Below are positions 1 through 5,592 of a stretch of DNA of 7,285 nucleotides, piece by piece. Position 1 is the first letter of the stretch. Each line of letters starts with the position of its first letter. The DNA comes from Thermoplasmatota archaeon (GTDB taxonomy: Archaea > Thermoplasmatota > Thermoplasmata > RBG-16-68-12 > JAGMCJ01). Both the position numbers and the translations under genes were made by a program. Under the pieces are notes generated by a model. That model made no database searches. It was given only the letters and a program-made list of their open reading frames with translations, and was not told the origin of the DNA. The DNA lies in assembly GCA_022848825.1 (NCBI GenBank), contig JAJISH010000029.1, forward strand, positions 1 to 7,285, read 5' to 3'.

Positions 1-1563
1 TTCGCGCTGCTCATGGCCACTTTCGTCATCTGGGACCTCTCGGAGGGCGTGCTCAGGCTGTCGCCGAACGCCACCGACATGGCCTTTATCAGGCTCTGGG
101 TGAACATCGAGTGGATCGGCATCGCCGCCATCTCCGGTGCCCTGCTGCACTTCATACTCACCTATCCGAGAAAGCGGGACATCCTGGAAAAGTGGTACGC
201 CTACCCGCTGATATACGGCCCACCGCTGGTGATCATCCTGTTCATCTGGACGACGGACATCGTGATCTCGGGCGTCGCGATGGGTTGGATGGGGTACGAC
301 GCGAAGATCGTCCCCGCAGGCTACGCGATCCCGGCGGTCATATACGCAATCCAGATATTCCTCGCCCTGGCGAATCTCCTGAGAACATACACGCGCTCGG
401 CGGGCATCGTGAGGAGCAGGTCCAAGATACTCCTGATGGGTGTGGCGGTGCCCGTCGTCGTGGGCTCGGCCACCGAGGTCTTCCTGCCGTTCTTCCTCGA
501 CATGCAGACCCGCCTGGGTGCAGGGACCATCTACACGGTCATAATGGGGCTGTTCACGGCCTACGCGATCACGAAGTACAAGCTGCTCGTGATAGAGCCA
601 ACGGTCGAGGAGGTGAGGCCGGAAGAGCCCGCCTACAGGCTCGAGCTCGATCACAACTACCTCCTGAAGGGCGAGAGCGCGGTCCCCGCATTCAAGGCGT
701 TCAGGAACATGGTGACCCGGACCCCCGGCCTGTGCATCACGACGACCTACCCGGAGAAGATCCAGAAGAGGTTCGGGATGGAGAAGACCCCCATCATCTG
801 GCTCTCCAAGGTCTCCTGGGACGAGAAGGCGCTGAAGCCCTCCGACCTAGACTTCGAGGTCACTCAGACGATCATAAGGTTCGTCAAGGAGAACCCGGAG
901 ACGTCCGTGCTCATAGACGACCTGGAATACCTCAAGGCGGTCATCGGGTTCCGGGGAACGTCCAAGTTCCTCAAGCGCATCTCCGACGTCGTTGCCGCGG
1001 AGCATTCGACCCTGGTCGTCCCGCTCGACCCGCGCGCCTTCGACGAGAGGGAGCTGGCGGTGTTCGAGAAGAGCTTCGACTTCGTCAGGACGATGAGCGC
1101 ACCGAGCGTGGAGGCCGTTGGCGGGACGTTCAACTCGTACCTTTGCCTCGGCGAGAGGGGTGAGTGCTACGAGGAGTTCGCCAAGGTCGATGCCCCCAAA
1201 CTGCACATAGGGACAACGCACCCGCGGAGGATCGAGAGGCGACATCCGCTGGGAACGTGCGAACACATCTGGCTCACGGAAACGAAGAGCGAGAGGCGGG
1301 GTCTCGACCCGAGCCAGCTGAACTACGAGGTCCTCAGAAAGCTGACCAAGTTCCTGGAGGGTCGCCCCGGCAGCGCCGTCTTCCTCGAGGGCGTCGAGTA
1401 TCTGATTTCCCACAACGGCTTCTCGGATGTGCTCTCCTTCCTGCAGTCCGCCATCGATTTGGTGTCGATATCCAACTCCCGCCTGTACGTGCCCATCGAC
1501 CGGACAGCCCTGAACGCGGAGCAACTGGCCACACTGGAGAAGAGATTCGACTCTGTCGCGTAA
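1..1563 (+). CDS. Membrane sensor protein with HisKA_7TM-like region and two DUF835 domains (5' partial)
   Basis: The reading frame is open from the left edge, so the start is outside the window; residues here are numbered from the first ATG at position 13, giving 516. Hydrophobic segments lie near residues 1-12 (incomplete), 31-51, 66-86, 103-123, 139-161 and 169-186, the pattern of the seven-helix N-terminal sensor of some archaeal histidine kinases (HisKA_7TM). No HisKA or HATPase domain follows. Instead there are two copies of DUF835, about 207-357 and 367-515. Both carry the family's WLS/WLT motif (263-265 and 420-422), an acidic [D/E]xx[E]YL strand end (IDDLEYL at 301-307, LEGVEYL at 458-464) and a VPLDP/VPIDR strand near the end. 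The domains would lie in the cytoplasm. Family knowledge places DUF835 mainly in archaeal signalling-like proteins, with no established activity. I infer a membrane-bound signal receptor passing information by protein contact and not by phosphotransfer. The stop codon abuts the convergent regulator gene. Confidence 0.82.
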   Translation, partial: FALLMATFVIWDLSEGVLRLSPNATDMAFIRLWVNIEWIGIAAISGALLHFILTYPRKRDILEKWYAYPLIYGPPLVIILFIWTTDIVISGVAMGWMGYDAKIVPAGYAIPAVIYAIQIFLALANLLRTYTRSAGIVRSRSKILLMGVAVPVVVGSATEVFLPFFLDMQTRLGAGTIYTVIMGLFTAYAITKYKLLVIEPTVEEVRPEEPAYRLELDHNYLLKGESAVPAFKAFRNMVTRTPGLCITTTYPEKIQKRFGMEKTPIIWLSKVSWDEKALKPSDLDFEVTQTIIRFVKENPETSVLIDDLEYLKAVIGFRGTSKFLKRISDVVAAEHSTLVVPLDPRAFDERELAVFEKSFDFVRTMSAPSVEAVGGTFNSYLCLGERGECYEEFAKVDAPKLHIGTTHPRRIERRHPLGTCEHIWLTETKSERRGLDPSQLNYEVLRKLTKFLEGRPGSAVFLEGVEYLISHNGFSDVLSFLQSAIDLVSISNSRLYVPIDRTALNAEQLATLEKRFDSVA

Positions 1564-1761
1564 TCACTTCACATCCTGTCGGAGGATCGCCCAGAGCTTG
1601 TCCTGAAAATCATACTCGGAGCTGACGAGCCTCCTCATGAAGTTGACGATCTGCCCATGCGGATCGAGTCCGTTCTCCTTGCAGAACTCCTTGTACGCCC
1701 TCAGAATGTCCTCGTCGATCCGTATGTTGAACTGAGCCTTCTGAGGCGTTTCCGCGGGCAC
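1564..1761 (-). CDS. Small ribbon-helix-helix (CopG/Arc-like) DNA-binding protein
   Basis: This encodes 65 residues from a GTG start. A short N-terminal tail is followed by a beta strand (AQFNIRID), helix A (DEDILRAYKEFCKENG), a turn (LDPHG) and helix B (QIVNFMRRLVSSE). This order and length match ribbon-helix-helix repressors, which bind DNA as dimers through the paired strands. I chose GTG at 1761 because GGAGGT lies five bases upstream (1767-1772); the in-frame ATG at 1791 has no ribosome binding site and would add ten residues ahead of the fold. The gene is convergent with the DUF835 gene, stop against stop without a spacer. It is divergent from the terpene-cyclase-like gene, with repeated TAGC/GCTA half-sites between them, so it may repress itself and that neighbour. 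A solitary antitoxin is an alternative, but no toxin gene is adjacent. The fold is well supported; the target is inferred. Confidence 0.78.
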   Translation of the reverse strand: MPAETPQKAQFNIRIDEDILRAYKEFCKENGLDPHGQIVNFMRRLVSSEYDFQDKLWAILRQDVK

Positions 1762-1766
1762 AGCAG

Positions 1767-1772
1767 ACCTCC
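1767..1772 (-). promoter_or_regulatory. Shine-Dalgarno site of the RHH gene
   Basis: On the minus strand this reads GGAGGT, matching the archaeal anti-SD core, five bases before the GTG at 1761. It decides the start of the RHH gene against the longer ATG-initiated version. Confidence 0.75.
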
Positions 1773-1806
1773 GTTCCCTGATTCCACACATAGTATTTCT
1801 AAGTTT

Positions 1807-1814
1807 CTTTTAGT
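1807..1814 (-). promoter_or_regulatory. Possible TATA-like box of the RHH gene
   Basis: The minus strand reads ACTAAAAG in an AT-rich stretch. A start site about 25 bases downstream, near 1785, would give a leader of roughly 24 bases that includes the SD at 1767-1772. The match is weak. The stronger TATATATA at 1851-1858 is nearly symmetric and could also serve this strand with a longer leader. Confidence 0.35.
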
Positions 1815-1823
1815 ATCAATAGG

Positions 1824-1864
1824 TAGCGTATGCTATCATTTGTAGCAATCTATATATACCGCTA
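1824..1864. promoter_or_regulatory. Candidate operator: four alternating TAGC/GCTA half-sites
   Basis: The half-sites are TAGC at 1824-1827, GCTA at 1832-1835, TAGC at 1843-1846 and GCTA at 1861-1864. Successive pairs form inverted repeats: the first pair extends to GGTAGC/GCTATC with one mismatch, the middle pair to TGCTA/TAGCA. The last pair brackets the TATA box at 1851-1858. RHH proteins commonly bind short inverted or tandem half-sites as cooperating dimers, so this is a reasonable operator for the adjacent RHH protein. Four-base words are short, and centre spacing (8, 11 and 18 bp) is not uniform, so the assignment is an inference. Confidence 0.42.
1851..1858 (+). promoter_or_regulatory. 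TATA box of the terpene-cyclase-like gene
   Basis: TATATATA lies in the divergent intergenic region. Archaeal transcription usually starts about 25 bases from the TATA centre, here near 1880. That leaves a leader of roughly 23 bases containing the SD-like site at 1892-1898, and fits translation starting near 1904. Confidence 0.65.
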
Positions 1865-1891
1865 GGCCATTCTCGATTCTGATAACAGGCC

Positions 1892-1898
1892 GGGGGTG
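1892..1898 (+). promoter_or_regulatory. Shine-Dalgarno-like site before a non-standard start
   Basis: GGGGGTG differs from the ideal GGAGGTG by one base that can still pair as G-U wobble with the anti-SD. It ends five bases before the ATA codon at 1904, a normal spacing. It supports a start close to 1904, well upstream of the internal TTG at 2042. Confidence 0.5.
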
Positions 1899-1903
1899 GC
1901 AGG

Positions 1904-2863
1904 ATAGAGGATATCCAGGAGATACTGGAGCAATTCGACGAGCAATCAAAGACCAATTCCTCCTTTCTCACTGGTTTTGAGAATCGAGAGTTCCTGTTCC
2001 GGAGTCTGGTCGAACTGGGCTACAGGACACCGGAGCTCTGGTTGGCGATGGGTCGAGCGAACGAGCTTACGACTCTATCATGCGTTCCCCCGGGATATCG
2101 AAGTGAGTTGGTACACGCCAAGAACCTGACAACACTGATAACCGTGATTTCCGACGACGCGGCCGACAGCACGAAGGACAGATGGACACTGGAGAAGGTC
2201 GCAAGCATAGTGATGGCGAAACTGGAGAACAACCCTGTCGTATTCGATGCGTCCAACGAGCATCTTCTGCTCGCGGCATCCAGCTGGGACGAGGTCGTTT
2301 GCATCCTCGAAAGTGCCCCCCGCTTTGAGGAGTTCAAGGACCTCTTGCTCTTCGACATGGGTGAGTTGATGCAGTGCCAGAGATTCAATTTTGCTATAAA
2401 CATGAATCCCCTCCTCTGCAATACGGACGAATATCTGGCATACGGAACGCACAACTTCAACGTGAAACCGCATATGACCATGGATCTGATGTTCTCTCCC
2501 GATTTCAGGAGGGAGGACCTAGCTGCGTTCCGGAGAGCGCTCCATCACATCCAGATCGCCATTCAGCTCGTCAACGACGTCCACACCATCGACCGAGAGA
2601 TCATGGAGGAAGGCTCCTTCGGGAACTACTCGATGATATGGGGCCTGGAAAAGGGAAGGATCTCAATCGACGACATCTACTGCATGCGTGCTTCCAAGAT
2701 CAAGAAGGCATTCCCCCTCCGGGACTTCGAGAAGAAGTGGAAGTGCCACATGGGCAAGGCAAGGGAACTGCTCTCACACACCAGCTCCTTCGATATCGAT
2801 ATCTTTCTGGAATCGGTCCGCGACATCAGGAGGATGTATGAGGCCTCGAGCGGGGCCATGTGA
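1904..2863 (+). CDS. Class I terpene cyclase-like protein (start codon uncertain)
   Basis: If read from ATA at 1904 the product has 319 residues, about the usual length of bacterial and fungal class I terpene cyclases. Numbered this way, DDAAD lies at 84-88, and the second metal-binding motif NDVHTIDRE begins at N224, with T228 and E232 fitting the (N/D)Dxx(S/T)xxxE 'NSE/DTE' consensus. The 140-residue spacing is that of known cyclases. Before the second motif is DEYLAYG (175-181), resembling the helix G EYLxxR segment but without arginine; near the end is RRMY (309-312), resembling the RY pair. These enzymes bind three magnesium ions and ionise a prenyl diphosphate in the cytoplasm; GGPP or FPP is my guess for an archaeon. 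The frame is open from 1886, but no ATG, GTG or TTG occurs before TTG 2042, which would remove 46 well-formed helical residues. Possible explanations are an ATA start, a sequence error or a damaged start. Lower GC than the neighbours hints at transfer. Trans-prenyltransferase and squalene synthase motifs are not seen. Confidence 0.7.
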   Translation: MEDIQEILEQFDEQSKTNSSFLTGFENREFLFRSLVELGYRTPELWLAMGRANELTTLSCVPPGYRSELVHAKNLTTLITVISDDAADSTKDRWTLEKVASIVMAKLENNPVVFDASNEHLLLAASSWDEVVCILESAPRFEEFKDLLLFDMGELMQCQRFNFAINMNPLLCNTDEYLAYGTHNFNVKPHMTMDLMFSPDFRREDLAAFRRALHHIQIAIQLVNDVHTIDREIMEEGSFGNYSMIWGLEKGRISIDDIYCMRASKIKKAFPLRDFEKKWKCHMGKARELLSHTSSFDIDIFLESVRDIRRMYEASSGAM

Positions 2864-2880
2864 TAACCGAGCGTCAAGCC

Positions 2881-2887
2881 TTATATA
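2881..2887 (+). promoter_or_regulatory. TATA box of the M6 protease gene
   Basis: TTATATA begins 17 bases after the preceding stop codon and lies 33-39 bases before the ATG at 2920. Transcription would begin near 2910, giving a very short leader. It indicates a separate transcription unit, and rules against a GTG start at 2860, which would place the promoter inside the coding sequence. Confidence 0.65.
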
Positions 2888-2919
2888 GACACCCTCCGAT
2901 AAACGCGACTAGTGTTCCC

Positions 2920-5583
2920 ATGAGACGCATTCTGGCGGTTCTGCTGGCGACCGTGCTCATCGCCATCCCACTGAACTTCACGATCGAGAACGAGGACCCC
3001 GACCCCCCATTCGGGCCCATCCTGATGCCCCCGAACCCTGAGGTGTACGGCTCAACGCCCGCCCCGGAGTTCAGGGAGTATCCGAGGACGAGGGGCACGC
3101 GATCGGTCGGAACGGAGGAGATCATTGTCATCCTCGTCGAGTTCACCGACTTTGGCCATCAGGTAACGAACACGCAGGCGAAGTTCCAGACCCTCATGTT
3201 CAGCACCACGTCGGGCGAGAGCAGCCTCCACAACTACTACGACGAGGCCTCATACGGTCAGCTGAGCGTCGTCGGTAACTCCTCGGCATGGTACACGGTC
3301 TCGAACCCGATGAGCGAGTACGGGGCAGACAGCCTCTCTGGCACGGACGACGCCAACGGGCCCGTCTACAGGCTGGTGACTGACGCTGTGCTGCTCGCCG
3401 ATGCTGATATCGACTTCAGCGAGTACGACAATGACGGGGACGGGATAGTGGACCATCTGGCTGTGGTGCACGCCGGACAGGGCCAGGAGTCGTCGCCGAA
3501 CACCAACACGATCTGGTCGCACAGATGGGCTGTCGTGGACGCGGACATGTCCGCTCCCGGGAACCAGGAGCTCATTGTGGACGGAGTGCAGGTCTACTGG
3601 TACACGATGCAGTCGGAGTCCTCGCCGATGGGCGTGTTCGCTCACGAGTTCGGACATGACCTCGGATTGATCGACCTCTACGACACCGAGAGCGACAGCG
3701 AAGGTATCGGGCCGTGGGGCCTCATGGGGCAGGGTGCCTGGCTGGGTTCCCCCGCAGGTTCCGAGCCCGCGCATCCGTGCGCCTGGTCCAAGATCGAGCT
3801 GGGATGGGTGGTGCCCTTCGAGGTGCTCACACCGCTCGTGGCGGAGGACATACCCCAGGTCGAGACCTCGGGCGCGATCTACAAGCTTCCGATCGCGGAC
3901 ACTCCGGCGGGAGAGGAGTACTTCCTGATAGAGAACAGACAGAGGGTCGGCTTCGATTCCGCGCTCCCGGGAGGCGGTCTCCTCATCTGGCACGTGGACG
4001 AGAGCGTGGACAGCAATGACAATCAGTTCCACAGGAGAGTGGACCTGGAGGAGGCGGACGAGGTGAACGGTGAGAACCCGACTCAGGCGACCGACCCTTG
4101 GTTCGATTCGGAAGAGGGCTTCACGCCGACCTCCATTCCGGACAGCGGCACGTACGCGAATGCCAGGTCTGGATGGAAGGTGAGGAACATCTCCGCCTCG
4201 AACACGACCATGACGGCCGACATCACGCGGGAGGTCGAGGACGACCTGGCCGTCACGGCGGTCACCTCGAAGACGACTGCGGAAGTGGGAGAGACCTTGA
4301 CGATATGGGCCACGATCGAGAACAAGGGGACGAACAACAGGACGGATTTCAACGTCACGCTCACGGTCTACGATGAGATGTACGAGCCGCAGTCGGAGCT
4401 GTTCAACGACACCATCATCGTGTCCTCCCTTCTGAGCCGAGAGGTGACGAACCTCACTTGGATGTACACACCTTCCGACATAGGGAAGATCCTTTTCGAG
4501 GTCCTCGTGGACCCTTCGGACGACGAGATACCGGAGAACAACGACAGGATAGTCCACACGACGGTAAGCACCGTCTACTTCTTCGACGACGTCGAGAGCG
4601 GGAACACGATATGGGAGACGAACTCGGCGGGAGAGTTTTACAGATGGGAGATCGTGGACGACGCGGATGCGGGAGGCGGAAGCCACAGTCCGACGCATTC
4701 CTGGAAGTTGGGCTTTTTCGAGAACGGGACGGGGACGGTAATCACACAGCGACTGTACCTGCAGACGGACAACATCTCGGTCCCGGGAGGTGGCTCCGTG
4801 TACCTGGGGTTCTTCCACAAGTACTTCCTGGGAGAGCTGCAGGAGAGGGAAGGGTTCACGATACGCAAGACGGACCGCTCGAATGTCCTGATCTCTGTTG
4901 ACGGCGGTGCTTGGATAACCCTTGATATGTTCGAGTTCTCGCAGAACTCGTGGGAGCTGAGCCTGTACGATATCTCCTCCGACGTCTCCCCCGCGGGGTC
5001 GGACGTTCGCATACGCTTTGACGTGGCCGTGAGGGTGCTGCCCAGGTCTGGCGGGTGGTGGATCGACGACATCGCGCTGCTGGCGAACCCGCCGGAAGAG
5101 GGGCTCGTTCTGAGGATCTACGAGGACACGGACAGCGTCAATCCTGGCGGCTACGCCGGATTCCTGTTGAAGCTCACCAACGTCGGGGATACGACCGACA
5201 CGTTCCGGTTCGGGATAGATGTACTCATCACAGGATGGAGCGCATACTTGAGCCAGAACGCATCGGATGTGCGACCTGTCGGCGACTTCGAGATGAGCCT
5301 GGGAAGGGACGAGGAAGCGATCATATTCCTCACTATCCAGACCGCGGAGGACACACCGAGGGGCACGGAGCACCTGGCGACCCTGACTGCGACGTCCATG
5401 GGGGATACTAGCAAGGAGGACGCGGTCACCTTCACGACCGTGATCAGGCAGGACCCCCTCTTCGAGCTCCTGATGAGGGCGTTCTACTACGGCATCATCT
5501 TCCTCATCATCCTGGTGGTCGTTGCGGTGATCGTGAACGTCCTCAGACAGCACAAGAACAAACCTAAATATCCCGGCTACTGA
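2920..5583 (+). CDS. Exported, membrane-anchored M6-family metalloprotease with CARDB and MAM-like domains
   Basis: The product has 887 residues from ATG 2920. It begins with an export signal (RR at 2-3, hydrophobic 4-18). The catalytic region (about 66-436) has a zinc site HEFGHDLGLID (242-252: H242, E243 and H246, with D252 as likely third ligand), a downstream WGLMG that fits the Met-turn (M269), CAWSK and LGW segments, and GGGLLIWHVDE (351-361), all typical of the M6 immune inhibitor A family. YDNDGDGIVD (169-178) looks like a calcium loop. Then follow a CARDB-like beta domain (441-545), a MAM or jelly-roll-like domain (553-722, ending GGWWIDDIAL), another beta sandwich (728-844), a transmembrane helix (857-875) and a basic 12-residue tail. 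The enzyme should therefore sit on the outer cell surface, cleaving external proteins. Only about 45 residues separate signal and catalytic domain, a short propeptide for M6. The start at 2920 is chosen because it opens directly with the signal peptide and follows a TATA box. Confidence 0.88.
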   Translation: MRRILAVLLATVLIAIPLNFTIENEDPDPPFGPILMPPNPEVYGSTPAPEFREYPRTRGTRSVGTEEIIVILVEFTDFGHQVTNTQAKFQTLMFSTTSGESSLHNYYDEASYGQLSVVGNSSAWYTVSNPMSEYGADSLSGTDDANGPVYRLVTDAVLLADADIDFSEYDNDGDGIVDHLAVVHAGQGQESSPNTNTIWSHRWAVVDADMSAPGNQELIVDGVQVYWYTMQSESSPMGVFAHEFGHDLGLIDLYDTESDSEGIGPWGLMGQGAWLGSPAGSEPAHPCAWSKIELGWVVPFEVLTPLVAEDIPQVETSGAIYKLPIADTPAGEEYFLIENRQRVGFDSALPGGGLLIWHVDESVDSNDNQFHRRVDLEEADEVNGENPTQATDPWFDSEEGFTPTSIPDSGTYANARSGWKVRNISASNTTMTADITREVEDDLAVTAVTSKTTAEVGETLTIWATIENKGTNNRTDFNVTLTVYDEMYEPQSELFNDTIIVSSLLSREVTNLTWMYTPSDIGKILFEVLVDPSDDEIPENNDRIVHTTVSTVYFFDDVESGNTIWETNSAGEFYRWEIVDDADAGGGSHSPTHSWKLGFFENGTGTVITQRLYLQTDNISVPGGGSVYLGFFHKYFLGELQEREGFTIRKTDRSNVLISVDGGAWITLDMFEFSQNSWELSLYDISSDVSPAGSDVRIRFDVAVRVLPRSGGWWIDDIALLANPPEEGLVLRIYEDTDSVNPGGYAGFLLKLTNVGDTTDTFRFGIDVLITGWSAYLSQNASDVRPVGDFEMSLGRDEEAIIFLTIQTAEDTPRGTEHLATLTATSMGDTSKEDAVTFTTVIRQDPLFELLMRAFYYGIIFLIILVVVAVIVNVLRQHKNKPKYPGY
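5565..5571 (+). promoter_or_regulatory. Possible TATA box of the helicase gene (leaderless)
   Basis: TAAATAT lies inside the last codons of the protease gene, centred 25 bases before the GTG at 5593. That spacing would place the transcript start at or next to the start codon. No SD is seen upstream of this GTG, which agrees with a leaderless transcript. Confidence 0.5.
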
Positions 5584-5592
5584 TTCCCTATT

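Noticed and set aside
111..1163. A 350-codon plus-strand frame inside the DUF835 gene
   Set aside because: It is an out-of-frame reading of the DUF835 gene with a low-complexity Arg/Gly/His/Pro composition and no SD or domain.
1789..1791. ATG start giving a 75-residue RHH protein
   Set aside because: No ribosome binding site precedes it, while GGAGGT sits five bases before the GTG at 1761.
1796..1811. T-rich stretch as a terminator for the plus-strand DUF835 gene
   Set aside because: It lies more than 230 bases beyond that stop and on the other side of the RHH gene; it is more simply the AT-rich promoter and leader region of the RHH gene.
2042..2044. TTG as the start of the cyclase-like gene
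   Set aside because: It has no SD, lies about 160 bases from the predicted transcript start, and would cut 46 helical residues that bring the DDxxD motif to its usual distance from the N-terminus.
2792..2803. Twelve-base palindrome GATATCGATATC
   Set aside because: It lies inside the cyclase-like gene and is produced by the repeated codons of Asp-Ile-Asp-Ile; no promoter is near.
1904..2863. Squalene/phytoene synthase or trans-prenyltransferase identity
   Set aside because: The second motif has the N-D-x-x-T-x-x-x-E form of cyclases; the second Asp-rich motif of prenyltransferases (GxxFQxxDD type) and the paired DxxxD motifs of squalene/phytoene synthases are not present.
2860..2919. GTG start at 2860 overlapping the cyclase stop (GTGA)
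   Set aside because: It would place 20 polar residues ahead of an obvious signal peptide and would put the TATA box at 2881-2887 inside the coding sequence. ATG 2920 explains both.
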